From contig NC_085138.1 of assembly GCF_035046485.1 (NCBI RefSeq), forward strand, positions 336,495,312-336,559,311: a DNA stretch of 64,000 nt, written 5' to 3'. The notes beneath the pieces were generated by a model. The model was not told the DNA's origin. It saw only the letters and a program-made list of their open reading frames with translations, and did no database searches. The position numbers and the translations under genes are program-made. This stretch comes from Aedes albopictus (taxonomy: Eukaryota > Arthropoda > Insecta > Diptera > Culicidae). Positions 1-11,935 of this stretch are shown one piece after another; position 1 is the first letter of the stretch, and every line of letters begins with the position of its first letter.

Positions 1-556
1 TTTCGGCTAGCGGCACGAATACGTTGCGGGATGCGTAGAGCTTTTCGTAAAACTTCCGTGAATCACAGGAACGGCAGGAACAGTAGTTCCTGTTCTTCGC
101 GCTCCGCTTCTTCTATACGGCGTATTCTCCCCTGAGATCGACGGGTCTGCTGTTTCCGCTTCTGTTTGTAACGTTCCACGTTCTGCCGGGTTCCTTGCTG
201 CAGCATTACCGCCCACGATACGATCTTGTCCTCCAAAATCGCTATGCACTCCTCGTCGAACCATTCGTTTCGTTGACTCGTTTCCACGTACCTGAAGGTG
301 CTCTCGGCTGCATCGTTGATGGCTGCTTTTACGGTTCTCCAGCAGTCCTCTAGGTCGCCCTCGTGTGGCAACGCTACCTCGAGATTTTACGCGGGTGATA
401 AGCGACATCCGGTTGCTTCAGTCGCTCAGGTTGAACATTGGCGGTCGCCGGTGTCGTAATAAATGATGACAGAGAGTTTTGGGTGCAGTTTGACCATCAC
501 TATGTTGATAATGTCGGAGAAGTACCGTCCGTCAATCAGAACGTGGTCGATTTGAG
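1..556 (-). mobile_element. Fragment of an RTE-like (APE-type) non-LTR retrotransposon
   Basis: Read on the minus strand, 490-556 encodes QIDHVLIDGRYFSDI, the end of the apurinic-type endonuclease domain of RTE-like elements. Further along, 63-371 encodes the linker before the reverse transcriptase, with the diagnostic pattern W-x-K-AAI...AAES...R-x-x-WFDEEC followed by a basic helix. The two parts are in different frames and a TAG interrupts the join near 372-427, so the copy is dead. The reverse transcriptase would lie left of base 1. The clade is inferred from motifs; the element could also be another APE-type LINE. Confidence 0.75.
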
Positions 557-1034
557 AATATTTTCCCCTTCATTTGGTTGAAATTGTTTTTCAAACAGAC
601 TCTTTACATATTGCTTGTCAGGACGCGAAAAAACATCGAATAATTCAAAAAAATATATAGAACGTATCAGAACATTTGCTCTGTATGCATTGTTTCTACA
701 GTTCATAAATTTCAAAGGGTTGATCAATTCATTCAAAATGTATCAACGTAGTATATACAATTGAATTTTTATATCGTTATACATTATAAATGACCTTTTC
801 ACCTAAATAAAGGATTGATGATCCCTTTTTTAAGGCTGTCTATATTACAATATCACGCTGCTCATAAAACCAAAGATAGCACTGAACCATCTAAAAACGC
901 ATATATTTATTGAAATAATGTTCGATATAGTATGCTACAGTATTGGTGCAATGTAGTTTTCTAAATAACCCCGGAATTTTAAATGCTGTTTTGTTATAGT
1001 TAAGAATGTCCAAAGTAGCCCCCATCCAGTTCTA
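557..1034. other. AT-rich sequence without recognised genes
   Basis: AT-rich DNA between the RTE fragment and the palindromic MITE. No coding signature, tRNA-like box or terminal inverted repeat was seen. Confidence 0.5.
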
Positions 1035-1332
1035 TACACAAAAAAAATATTCATGTAAAATTCAGCGAGAAATCATGCACATAAAGGGGATGCTAGAGTT
1101 AGCGCATATTTACATGAGATATCATGTAAAATTACGTTACAATCGTGTAAATTTCCGCTAATAGTCACGTAAACGGTTAGAGTCCATGATGGTTTACGCG
1201 ATGGTTGGCGGAAATTCACACGATGGTAATGTAATTTTACATTATATCTCATGTAAAAGTGCACTAATTCTAGTATTCCCTTTATGTGCATGATTTCTCG
1301 CTGAATTTTAATTACATATTTTTTTCAGTGTA
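1035..1332. mobile_element. Palindromic MITE with long terminal inverted repeats
   Basis: The left end beginning TACACAAAAAAAATATTC matches the reverse complement of the right end ending TTTTTTTCAGTGTA. The match continues through AAATTCAGCGAGAAATCATG on both arms and, less perfectly, to the centre near 1170-1190. Ends of the form TA-CAC...GTG-TA fit a TA target duplication. There is no transposase; the short ORF on the minus strand is a by-product of the palindrome. This is a non-autonomous fold-back DNA element. Confidence 0.85.
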
Positions 1333-1600
1333 TGAGATGTGTCCGATTGGTGTATGAACAATCATTTTGTTTATTGATGGATTTAGCTCAAATTTTGCAT
1401 ACTCACGATTATTGTGTGTAAAAATTGTGTTAATCCATTCACTACTCTGGGAGTTATAATGTCATAAAGTTGAAAAACCATGAAAAAGTGTAAAAAGAAA
1501 CCCCGCACCGGTACCGAGCTTTTTTTTATCACAAGTCCTTTTTGTTCGCTGGGGTCGTTGCCGTTGGGCTCGGTTTCGTAATATTCTGTTGCTGATTTTC

Positions 1601-1861
1601 AATTCTTCTTCTTCTTCTTTATGGCTCTACGTCCCCACTGAGACTTGGCCAGACTTCAACTTAGTGTTCTTTGAGCACTTCCACAGTTATTAATTGAAGG
1701 GCTTCCTTTGCCTGTCATTGCATAAATTTGTATATTGTGAGGCACTGATACACTATGTCCAGGGAGTTGAGAAAATTTTCCCGACTGGAGCGGGAATCGA
1801 ACCCGCCGTCTCCGGATTGGCACGCGGTCCAAAGCCTTAACCACTAGGCTAACTGGAGACC
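1601..1861 (-). mobile_element. tRNA-derived SINE, Feilai type
   Basis: The minus strand starts GGTCTCCAGTTAGCCTAGTG, an A box (TAGCCTAGTGG), followed by a B box (GGTTCGATTCC), so it carries a pol III promoter. The body ends with GTGCTCAAAGAACACTAAG and a (GAA)n tail (CTT repeat on the plus strand), the layout I know for Aedes Feilai SINEs. A 9-bp direct repeat, CTGATTTTC, sits at 1592-1600 and 1862-1870 and is the likely target-site duplication. Full length or nearly so. Confidence 0.9.
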
Positions 1862-2044
1862 CTGATTTTCCATTACAATGCTTATTTACGGCAGGCTCGT
1901 AGGGCCGGACACCAACCCCTACTTTCCGGAGGACCATAGTGCACTGTGGAGCTTAGAGTTCTTCCCTGGCACTCGGATGTTGATCAGCCAGCCCTAACAT
2001 AGGGATCAAACGATGTTGTGAGCCGTTCCTCCTGGAGAACAAAT

Positions 2045-2230
2045 GCTCAGGTTTGCAGAAGCACACCCCTTTCCCTGTCAGTCCAAAGTTCCCACCGGGT
2101 TTGGTTACCCATCTTCTCTAAGGTTGCTCGCAGTCTGGCCGGTGCCACGCGGAGGTAGGAATAGGAGTTGCTGCGCAGAGGCTAGTGATCTCAATGAGAT
2201 CTGTATTGCGCGAATTACCCAGCCTTTACC
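2045..2230 (-). repeat. Dispersed repeat copy A
   Basis: On the minus strand this reads CTACCTCCGCGTGGCACCGG, then CTGCGAGCAACC, then GGGAACTTTG. The same order of motifs occurs on the plus strand at 6525-6640 and 43595-43760. It resembles the 5' untranslated part of a culicine non-LTR element, but I cannot name the family. Confidence 0.6.
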
Positions 2231-5200
2231 GTGTCAGGGTAAATTCTAAGGAATGCACAGTGGTGCGAGGGCGGTCGAAACCTAAAAAATGAAAATGCTT
2301 TTCACGTAGATATAATATTTTTGTCAGATTCCTAAATATTTCAACTGTAGAAATCCAAAATTTCAGATCGATTCGTTGAAATTTGAATTTTTGACAGCCT
2401 CCTGAACGGACTGTGGTTTATGGCCTTCATACAAAATCTATAATGTTTGTTCACAGTTATGCCAGTGTCCCGTGCTTTAATAAACGCATGAACTATAATA
2501 GTTGCTTTGAAGGCTTTGTTCGTAGATATGTGAAGATCATCTGTATAGCATTTAAGTTGTGAAAAAGCTGCCTAAAAATGAGTTATCCTTCGATATTCTT
2601 GAAAATTACCCATTTTTAAGTCAAATTTGATCTAAAACTATAGTAGGACGTGCGCGCCCGCGATGTGGTTGTGCGATTTTGTAAGCCTAAGACCAGTGCT
2701 TTCGATTGGTGTATGATTTATTTTGCAAAAACTTGCGATAGATTTCATGATTTTCATATGTTTTTAAGGGTTTTGGGTAAGAGGTTTTGGCTGGCTTTTG
2801 TTCAGCAACGAACCACTGTGGAGTGTATCGGAAATTAACTTTAAATGTTCAAAACATCATAAAAAATAATTTATTCGAATTTAAATAATTTTATTTATGG
2901 AGATAGTATATGAATCCTCAGAAAAAGGAATGGCACTTTTGCTTTTGTAAAAATAATTATTTAACATGGACATCCATCTCAAAGTTTAAACGCATGAATT
3001 TTGGACACCTTTTCAAAATTTTTAAATTTCGGAAAGTATGGGGAAAAATAGTGTTTTTTTTTTAAGAATAGGCCATTTTTCAAATGTTAAGGGTTTTTCG
3101 ATTATAAATATACCTATTTTTTTTTACGTTGGTGTTCGGTGCAATTTCATGTGTACATAACTGCTAACAATAATTATTACTTTCCAGATTCTTCCCCGTA
3201 CAAGTTTTATTTGCTACAGGTTATTGAAATGATGAAAAATCTTTAAAAGTAACAATTTGTCCAAAACTTTAATTTGTGAGATGTATTCATTCTACCATAT
3301 TTTCAATAATGCTAAACATTTTCCAAATTTCTTCAGTCTGTTCTTAACTTGACTATATTGCGAAGATTTGATAGAGGAACCGAAGTGATAAGACCAAACA
3401 TGCTTCGAGATAGAGCATCCTGAACATTTATAGTTAATTTCCGATACACTCCTTAAGCAATTAAATTGCTGCAAAAATTTGTTTCATAGCTTCTATCATA
3501 GATTTCCTAAAAAAAATGTTGAATATCCAGAATTCTGCATAGTTTCGAGTATTTTTCAACCCAGAATCATTTCAAAAAATGTTTCAAATTATAATGTTTT
3601 TATTAACACCAACAGTTGGCGCTAATAAGCTTCTTAGAGAATTCCACCGGCTCAGGTCGCTGGAAGAATTCACAATGCCAGCAAGTGCATACACAAACCT
3701 CATCTCTCCAGGTCCTGGTTTGGCACGTTGGAATTTTGACGCACCGCAGAGCTGGAATTTAAACAACATTTTCACACACTACACCGTGTGTGATGCATGC
3801 ACGATGTGCAAAGCATGCATTTTTCTCGCATCCTTGCATCACTCACCGTATGACACACAAACCAGCCAGCACAGCGAATTCCGTGAAAATTTCCATCTAT
3901 GATTTTCCACCGACGACGACGGTGCTCGGGGGTCGTGTGGTTCGCGCAATCCAAGCGCCATCAAAGCGAGCACGAACGGGCGAGTGAGTACGCTCTAATA
4001 AATTTATTTAAGCTAAGATCCACGTTACCTCTCTGGGATCTGGAGGTAAGCAGCTTCAAGCCTAGTTCCAACGGCATACCGTCTCCGACTGTTTAGAGTG
4101 TAAATTTATTCCTTGCCGTTTAGCGCGAGCAAACACCTAATTAGATGAAGTTCCGTTTTGGCAAACGTGTTGGAGCGCCGGCCGTCGCCGTCGCCGCCGC
4201 CGCTGCGTCCAAGTAAACATTGCAGAACAACAAACGAAAAACGTTTTGAGAAGATGGTGTGGTGCGCCAACAGGTTCCCATTTTTGGAGTCCGCATAGGA
4301 TCATACCGGTGTTGCTGCCATGCCGGGTTAGCTAGGCGTATAAGGCAGCAGGTGTAGTACCTTTTAGAATCTGTTGAGACAGCTTGAAGGATGGAAGTGA
4401 AACTGAAAGTGGCTGTTTTCGACAAGTAACTCTCAGTTCCCATGGTGCGATTTGTGCTAGTTCGGTGCGTATTTGCTTTGTGTCCGTTGTAGACAATGTA
4501 TTATATTTCATCTACTATTTAGCCTACCGACCTTAAGTTATTTTCTGTCTATAATACCATTGACTCTGAGTGTCTAAAGAACTAAACCCATACAAAGTGT
4601 GGAAAAAAAAACGAGTCAGCCTTTGAATTCAGCTACCTTTCAGATTGCTTTTTCTTACTTGTTCGGATTATATCAAACGATCTAAGAGTGGTCATCATTC
4701 CGTTGCTACGCTTTTTGTAAGGCTCATAGATCAAATCTTAAAAATATCAAAGACATCAACTTTTTTAGTTTGAAAATAGCTTGAGAATGGCATACACTTG
4801 ATTGGAATAAATTGCCTTGAAATTGAGCTGGACCAAGTTCGGTTTTGAGTTTAGAAAAAACTTCATCCATAGCCATAGCTGGTATGTTTGAACTACCATT
4901 TTTGTTCTCATTACCATCTATACGTTTGATTTTCCCATGAAAATTCTTTATCGATTTTTCCACCCCTCTTCAAACAAACAGCTCATAAGAACCATCCTAA
5001 ATCAGTCTTCTGGAAATATGTAGGTACTCACGCTACGGTTTCAGCAAATCCAGCTCGCGAGAATGCATGCAAATTGAAGTGCGTGCGTTCCATTGCCCAT
5101 CACATGGACGGATCCGGTACACTGCACTGCAACGCTGCACAGTAACGCTGGCAACGGAATTACCATTTATGATTGAAAGAAGGAACATCATGCATGGTAG

Positions 5201-5450
5201 GTATGAACTGCCACCAACCAGCGTTGACTGCTTTATCCTTGCTAGCCTATGGTGGAAAATGGAACAGCAAGTGTGGCCATATCTATGGAGTGAGCCACTT
5301 TGGCGCGTCCGGATATTATAATGCGGTGTTTGCACGGAATTTATTATCACGGCATCAAGATTGCAGCCTCAGCTAGATGTCTTATGGGAAGTGTACGTAC
5401 GAAGCATCCCTAATTAGTACTGGGTTTGGATTGGTTCGACAAGGTACACT
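2231..5450. other. Apparently unique, mostly AT-rich DNA
   Basis: No recognisable protein domain, tRNA or element ends in this 3.2-kb stretch. Two GC-richer islands occur: around 3640-4120, and around 4150-4210 with a (GCC/GTC)n run. The ORFs there overlap in several frames and resemble nothing I know. They could hold untranslated exons of a neighbouring gene, but I see no evidence for this. Confidence 0.4.
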
Positions 5451-5694
5451 TACACACCAAATTTTTCGAAACGCTTCCAGCACAAAAAAAATCAGCAAAA
5501 TAAATTGCTGAATTTCAGCAAATTTTTTGCTGAACTTCAGCACAACGTTGCTGATCAACTGTCAAAATTGCTGGATGGTTCAGCAAGTTGAAAAATAATT
5601 GCTGATATTCAGTAAATTCATATTGCTGAATGAAATCAGCACAAAAAAAATCAGCAAAATTTGCTGAATACCAGCAAACAAAATTTGGAGTGTA
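5451..5694. mobile_element. MITE built from dense TCAGCA/TGCTGA motifs
   Basis: The ends TACACACCAAATTTT (left) and AAAATTTGGAGTGTA (right) are imperfect inverted repeats flanked by TA. The interior contains more than fifteen CAGCA or TGCTG motifs in both orientations and the string CACAAAAAAAATCAGCAAAA twice in direct orientation (about 5481 and 5639). No coding capacity. A TA-inserting non-autonomous element is inferred. Confidence 0.75.
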
Positions 5695-6135
5695 CGTTGG
5701 TTTGCTCCATGGAACACTTTTATTCCTCAGAAAATAAATCGTCAGACTGTTGGAGACTTTCTTTCATGATGTGTATCGAACATTGATGAAGTTTGACTGA
5801 GAGTTAACCAACTGGCATGAATTGCTGCAGCGTTTACCCTACGAGTTTTTCGATTGATTCTCATATTGCTTTACGAATTCTACTAGGATTTTTCCCAGTA
5901 ATTATCCCAGGAATGTCTAAAGATTGTGTGACATGGTAAAATCTAGGTATTTCGTGCACAACCGATTCTTTTTTTTTTGCACGGGTCGTTTTTCTTTTGC
6001 TATAACTCTATCATTTTTAAACCAATTGACTTGATTTTTCGTATACAAATAGTACCAATCGTGCCTACATAGACACATATTGCCCATTTTACTGGCATTT
6101 TACCAGATTTGCTGGTATGTCTGAAACATACTGGA

Positions 6136-6219
6136 AAAACTGTGGCTTAGTTGGTTAAAGCGTCGGTCTAGTGAATACGGAGTCGTGGGTTCGTATCCCA
6201 CCAGAACGCGATTTTTTTT
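6136..6219 (+). pseudogene. tRNA-Thr-like pseudogene or SINE head
   Basis: The A box TGGCTTAGTTGG (6143-6154) and B-box region GGGTTCGTATCCCA, followed by T8 at 6212-6219, resemble eukaryotic tRNA-Thr with an AGT anticodon within GTCTAGTGA. The anticodon stem is mismatched and the acceptor ends do not pair, so this is not a working tRNA gene. It is either a tRNA pseudogene or the head of a decayed SINE. Confidence 0.55.
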
Positions 6220-6379
6220 CATAACTTTCATCGCTCAATTTATCAATTAGCAACATTCCGTGCTTTCTAATTCCAAGTTTTCCAGTGTACAAAATTTCAT
6301 GAGAATCGGATCAAAATTGGCTGAGTTACAGCAAAAAACAGATCCGTGCATAAAAATAATCGAGTGTAATTCAGATCCC

Positions 6380-7640
6380 AGCCTAGTAACCTAGTAACTC
6401 TATAGTGGCCCACAGGGCTATTAAGCGGCCAATATAGAGCATGTCAGCTCCTTAATAGCATTATATTAGCCTCCAGGTAAGTTATCATGCTTCGTGGTTA
6501 CTTGGGATTAAGATCTGTGAGCCTCTGCAACTACTATTCTTACTTCGCGTAGCACCCACTAGGCTGCGAGCAACCTAAGGAAAAATAGGGCACCCCGATG
6601 GGAACTTTGCTCGTAGGCTTACAGACTGTTCAAGCCCATATCATCAATAGAAAAATCTTTTCTCGATTAGCCTAGAAACCTAGATAGCTGTGTAGTGTCG
6701 GTAACGGTTGTCTCAATTGGCTAAGAATAACACTACGAACCGTCTGTTCCAGTGGTAAGAGTCCACTAAACAGGTGACCCCTAATTCTTGGTGTGATGCG
6801 ACTATATGCTTCTGTGCCTAGGAATGAATGACTAGGAAGGTCTAATAAAAACCTAATCGGTAACGGAGCCTGTGGAGCACCGTATTTTGCCCTTACTGTG
6901 CTAACCGGAAAAATGGTGCAGTGGACCTTGTGCTTCTCCGAGACAATCAGCTACCCTTCTTTAGTCTTATTTGAGGCTAAATAAGGGCGGGGTTACCAGA
7001 GCAGAGGAAACAAACTCAATAATAGCATATTTTGATATGGAGATCAGAAAGTGATATTTGTTTGTTTGAGATAAGAGGTAAACTGCCATTCTACGCATAG
7101 GATTCCCATATAACATTGGACAAATACGCTTAGGACGGCAGTAAAAGTACTGAAAACAATATCTCAAATTGACTCCTGGAAGATCGTCCTCATAGCACAT
7201 TTAGCTCTTGGTAAGATCTAATCAAAAAATAGTTGTAAGCTATTTGATTGATCTTCAAATATCACATTTTGCTATTGGTCAGAAGGTTCAAGAACAAATT
7301 TTTGATACTATCTCAAGAAAAAACCAATATCACGTTTTGACCGTTAGTACTTAACTTCTACCCGGGTATGAAGATGATGTTAATTAGATTAAATTTTCTT
7401 CTATATGGTTTCGCATTATGCGATTTACACAGTGTATTCTGTGTATCCTCGCCTTTAGCGTTTTCCAATCGATACCGATCTGGTTTTATTGCTGCTGTTC
7501 TTTGTTGTGCTTTGTTGCTGCTGTTCTTTGTTGTGCGAAGAGTTTAATCTTGCCTAGCTTGGGTAGTGGCAACGGTTAGGATAGCTCAGATCAATCTTTG
7601 TAGACTTATGCAAAATGGTACTTCCGTAAGGGGAATTTCT
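6380..7640 (+). other. Repeat-derived DNA, possibly the 5' region of the LOA element downstream
   Basis: Contains dispersed repeat copy B (6525-6640), then moderately repetitive sequence leading into the LOA-like endonuclease at 7655. No ORF1 (gag) domain is recognisable. That this is the untranslated leader or decayed ORF1 of the LOA copy is a guess from position only. Confidence 0.35.
6525..6640 (+). repeat. Dispersed repeat copy B
   Basis: Shares with 2045-2230 (inverted) and 43595-43760 (direct) the ordered motifs GCGTRGCACC, CTGCGAGCAACCT and GGGAACTTTG. Divergence between copies is substantial, so the family is old here. Confidence 0.55.
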
Positions 7641-8817
7641 ATCTAGGAAACCTTGTGAACCCGGTGTTTGCTACTTTCAGTAAACATGAAATGGCAAACT
7701 TGCGTGTCATGCCTCGAGCCTGTGTGCTTGTCAACAACGCTATAGTTGCTACACTCATCTCTGAGCTAACCACCAGAGATGTATGTGCTATCACAATAGA
7801 TGTATCTGTTGGAAACCTCAATGTTCCGTTTATTTACCGCATGATGAACCATCCCCTACGGATGCTTTCAAACAAGTCATCGCATACTGTACTTCAAAAG
7901 GCCTTCGGCTAATTGTTGGCAGTGATGCTAATGCTCACCATATCATCTGGGGCAGCTAAGACATAAACTTGAAAGGCTCCAGTTTGATGGAGTACTTAAG
8001 TAGTACAGATCTTGCATTATTTAACATTGGCAACCGCCCAACCTTCATGGTATCTGCTAGAGAGGAAGTGTTAGATATAACGCTTTGCTCTAGTAGAATT
8101 AGTCACGAGCTGACAAATTGGCATGTGTCAGATGAAGAATCTTTATCTGACCATCGCTACATCTTTTTTGAACATTTAAATGTTACTTCGCAAACATTGC
8201 GTTTCAGGAGTCCCCGGTCAATCAACTAGGATCTCTTCACCGATTTCGTTGTGGCCGAATTTCATGGATACTCACCATCCATTGTCACTCCAAGTGATTT
8301 AGATGATGCCGTTGATACTACAACGGCCTTTTATCATGGAAACTTCCGAAGAAGCTTGCCCTCTACGGTCTGTGAAGACCACAAGAGGAACCCCTTGGTG
8401 GAACTCTGATCTGGCTAAGCTCAGGAAACAATGTAGAAAGAGTTGGAACAGACGACGTTCGGCTGGATCGGAGGCTTTCAGGTCGGCTCGCAAGGCCTAC
8501 CTACAAGAAAGCCCTCCAGTCTTCTGAATGATCGGGCTGGAAAAACCTTTGTACAAATGTTTCCAGTTTGGGTAAAGTCAGCCAGTTGAACAAAATCCTT
8601 GCAAAATCAAAGGATTTCCAAGTGAACAAGCTACGTTTGCCAAATGGAGATTTTACTTCCTCTAATGAGGAAGTTCTTTAATGTTTATTCATTATACACT
8701 TCTCTGGATATGTCGATATAACATCTTCGGATGAACCTGATGTCTTTTCTTGTAGTGATGATTCTCTGACTTCAGCTCGAAGTATCATAACTTAAGAATC
8801 CATTGAGTGGGCACTAA

Positions 8818-9111
8818 GCCGAGGCCCATATAGCCGAGGCGGTAAACGCACGGGTATTCAGCATGACCATGCTGAGGGTGACGGGTTCGATTCCCGGTCG
8901 GTCCAGGATCTTTTCGTAAAGGAAATTTCCTTGACTTCCTTGGGCATAGAGTATCTTCGTACCTGCCACACGATATACACATGCAAAATGGTCATTGGCA
9001 GAGGAAGCTCTCAGTTAATAGCTGTGGAAGTGCTCATAGAACACTAAGCTGAGAAGCAGGCTTTGTCCCAGTGAGGACGTTACGCCAAAAAGAGGAGAGA
9101 GGAGAGAGGAG
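8818..9111 (+). mobile_element. Feilai-type SINE inserted in the LOA element
   Basis: Starts with an A-box-like GCCGAGGCGGTAAACGC region and has a clear B box (GGGTTCGATTCCCGG). The tail has GAACACTAAGCTGAGAAGCA and ends in purine-rich GGAGAGAGG repeats. A perfect 13-bp duplication, GAGTGGGCACTAA, flanks it at 8805-8817 and 9112-9124. Removing it restores the LOA linker reading SIEWAL-NSFTPFKSP. This is a different SINE subfamily from the copies at 1601, 17484 and 23288. Confidence 0.93.
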
Positions 9112-10523
9112 GAGTGGGCACTAAATAGTTTCACTCCTTTCAAATCTCCTATAGCAGATGGGATATATTCAATTCTGCTTCAGAAAGCATTTGATTATTT
9201 CAAACATGTTTTGAAAAAAACTACTTGTTTGCAGTTTTGCTACATGGATATTCCCAAGTCTCGGCGGGATACTACTGTAAACTTTATTGCGAAAGTGGGT
9301 CGTGCGTCGTATGAAGAAGCAAAGAGTTTCAGACCTATCAGTTTGACTTCTTTTCTTCTGAAATGCTTAGAACGCATTGTGGATCATCACATCCGTGATG
9401 TTCATCTGGCCAACGTGCCTGTTCATGTGAACCAACATGCCTACCAATCTGGTAAGTCCACTGTGACTCTTTTACACAAGGTTGTTTACGATATCGAGAA
9501 AGCATTCGCTCAAAAGCAATCTTGTTTGGGTGTTTTCTTAGATATCGAGGGTGCCTTTCGATGCCATATTGGAAGACACGCGGAGTCATGGTATATCTAC
9601 AATGATTTCCAATTGGATTTACCAAATGCTCAAAAACCGACTCCTTTTCTCGACATTGCGTCAAGCAGCGAATAGGAAAGTGAGTGTTTGTGGATGTCCC
9701 CAAGGGGGAGTCGTGTCACCACTTCTGTGGAATCTCGTAGCAGATACGCTATTGAGGCAACTCAATAATAGCGGTTTTCCTACTTATGGTTTTGCCGACG
9801 ACTACCTAACATTGTTAGTCGGTATGTGTATCACCACCCTTTTCGACCTGATGCAAAGCGCCCTTCAGGTAGTTGAGGGTTAGTGCCGCCAATATGGCCT
9901 TTCGGTTAATCCGAGTAAAACATCTATTGTTCTTTTTACGGAAAGGCGAAACCGTAATGGCGTTCGACCTTTGCGTCTTTTTGATTCTGAAATCGATGTG
10001 ACTAAACAGGTAAAGTACGATGGAGTCATTCTTGATTCCAAGCTTTCCTGGACACCTCACATTGAGTTCAGAATCAAGAAAGCTTGTATGGCCTTCGGGC
10101 AATGCCGGCGAACCTTTGCTACAACTTGGGGTCTAAACCCCAAGTATATCAAATGGATCTACACAACTGTTGTTCGGCCAATATTGGCCTATGAATGTCT
10201 TGTGTGGTGGCAAAAGGGCGAAATGAGAACGGTCCAATCAAAGTTAGGCCATCTCCAAAGGATGTGCTTAATGGCGATGTCTGGAGCGTTCTCTTCAACT
10301 CCCACGGCAGCGCTCGAAGTTCTCTTTGACGTTGCTCCACTACACATTCATCTCAAACAAGAAGCACTTTCTTGCACTTACCGTCTACGGGTCGCAATAG
10401 TGCGAGCAAAAATACGAGGAGCCAAAGCCGCAGCCTGTCAGCGCTGTTCGGTTCTCGAGAAGGAAGTAAAACGCTCATGTAGATGGGACTTCACAGCATA
10501 CGTGGACTCCTTAGCGAAGATTT

Positions 10524-10581
10524 TTTTTTTTTTTAATTTCTTTGTATTTGTGAATTTTAACTTATTGCTAATTCTTCACAC
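10524..10581 (-). mobile_element. 58-bp severely 5'-truncated retro-insert
   Basis: On the minus strand the insert reads GTGTGAAGAATTAGCAATAA and so on, ending in a poly(A) tract (T run on the plus strand). It is bracketed by the perfect 15-bp repeat CCTTAGCGAAGATTT at 10509-10523 and 10582-10596. This is the signature of target-primed reverse transcription of only the last bases of a LINE or mRNA 3' end, in antisense to the host LOA copy. Confidence 0.85.
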
Positions 10582-10615
10582 CCTTAGCGAAGATTTCGCT
10601 TGTGCTTATTACTAA

Positions 10616-11660
10616 AAAGTGCTCTTTAAGATGCGTTCCCATTATAAATATTGCTTTCTTACTGCATGTGCTGGAAAACAGCAACACCACACAAAAAAAA
10701 AACCATTTTCGCACACACTATGTCTGTGTCATACACAACATTTAGGACCGCAGTCGTCGTCTGACAGCGTTCAACGACAGCGAAGCTAAAATATGACGAG
10801 ATAATGGATCCATTTGGGAACTTTTCTGAAAAGTTCTACTATCTTGGCGCGCACAAGTGAGACGGCTTTTCGTACACACAAGAGAATCACTAAAGCGAAG
10901 CCACATGTGTACGGTACATTACATTCAAAGTTTATTCTGGCATGCCTACCAGACCGATGGCAGCTATACCAACCAAGGATCAGACGAAAATGAAAACGTT
11001 TACGAAAGAGAAAAGTAGGGTAAGGCGTCAGTTTTTGGCGAGAAAAACTCGTACTAGTCAGAAAGACAAAGGCTACAATCTGAGAATCTGCCAGCTAGAT
11101 AAAACTGCTTCAAAAGGTAGAATGTCTTATTGGAAAAGAGAGTGCCATTTTCGTTGTTTCACGATTTGGCAAAACTTTTCCATTCTCCGTGCGTGGCGAG
11201 TAACGAAGATACAATTAGGAATTTGATGGAGAGCTCCCGGACTGACTGCGAGCTTCCTATCACACAGCATTACCACGAAGTCCCAAGCAATAATCTACCA
11301 CATAAATCATTTACAGCGCCTTCATTGTTTCCTTTCTCCAGAAAGGTCAACGGTCCAAAAATCTGGCATCGATTTCGCGTGGAGGAAAAGTCAGTGAAGG
11401 ACCGAAAATAATGGTCCGGCGTGCAATCTTGGCACGACTAGCTGGCGTCATCGTTGTCGTTGGTAAATCGATCGAGTCGAGTCTAGGTACTATCGAGCTC
11501 AGCTCAGTGTCTTCCTCGAAGGAGGGGGAGGTAAAGCGTTGTTGCTGGTGGTGCACAACGTACTACTGCGTGTCCTGCTTTCGGGGGCAAATGATCCAGC
11601 CAGCGATTCGACGGTGCACGGAGGAATAGTAGTACTGAATTTCCGATCTAAATCTATCAG
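10616..11660. other. Apparently unique DNA, no recognised gene
   Basis: Contains overlapping ORFs of 70-95 codons on both strands (for example 10942-11226 plus) with no family resemblance, no zinc-finger or membrane pattern and no splice context that I can defend. GC content is higher than in the neighbouring satellite DNA. Confidence 0.4.
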
Positions 11661-11935
11661 CTTCTTTATGGCGTACGTTCCAACTGGCACAAAGCGTGCT
11701 TCACAGCTAGTGTTCTGTGAGCACTTCTACGGTTATAAAATGAAAGCTTCTTTTGCTAACAACGATCATTTTGTAAGTGTTAGGCGTGTGGCAGGCACGA
11801 AGATGCTATAGGCCCAAGCTAGTCAAGGAAACTTTCATAACGAAAAGTTCCTGAACTGACCGGAAATCATAACCGTCACCCTCAGCATGGTCTTGCTGAA
11901 TACCCGCGCGCTTACCGCAATGGCTCTATGGGTTC
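11660..11935 (-). mobile_element. Degenerate Feilai-type SINE
   Basis: On the minus strand it starts near GAACCCATAGAGCCATTGCG, then GGTAAGCGCGCGGGTATTCA, GCATGACC-like and GGTGACGGTT motifs, matching the head of the SINE at 8818. It ends with a diverged copy of the GTGCTCACAGAACACTAGCT tail. The B box is mutated (GGTTATGATTTCC) and there is no clear target duplication, so it is an old copy. Confidence 0.8.

Larger units (their letters stand above)
7655..10615 (+). mobile_element. Decayed LOA-clade (Lian-like) non-LTR retrotransposon
   Basis: Endonuclease pieces carry GSDANAHH (near 7916) and SDHRY (near 8150). The reverse transcriptase carries SFRPISLTSF (9330), motif A FLDIEGAF (9535), motif B GCPQGGVVSPLLWN (9693), the catalytic GFADDY (9790), then KTSIVLFTERR and HLQRMCLMAMSGAFS. 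Order and wording match LOA/Lian-type elements of Aedes. Frameshifts occur near 7910 and 9556, stops near 7957 and 9881 (TAG where Trp is expected in VEG-W-CRQ). A SINE interrupts it at 8818-9111 and a 58-bp insert at 10524-10581. The RNase H domain expected in this clade is not recognisable after 10600. An inactive copy. Confidence 0.88.

Noticed and set aside
3899..4000. 5' exon of krz near a GAGTGAGT-like donor
   Set aside because: No arrestin N-terminal residues are encoded and the distance is about 30 kb; a donor-like string alone is insufficient.
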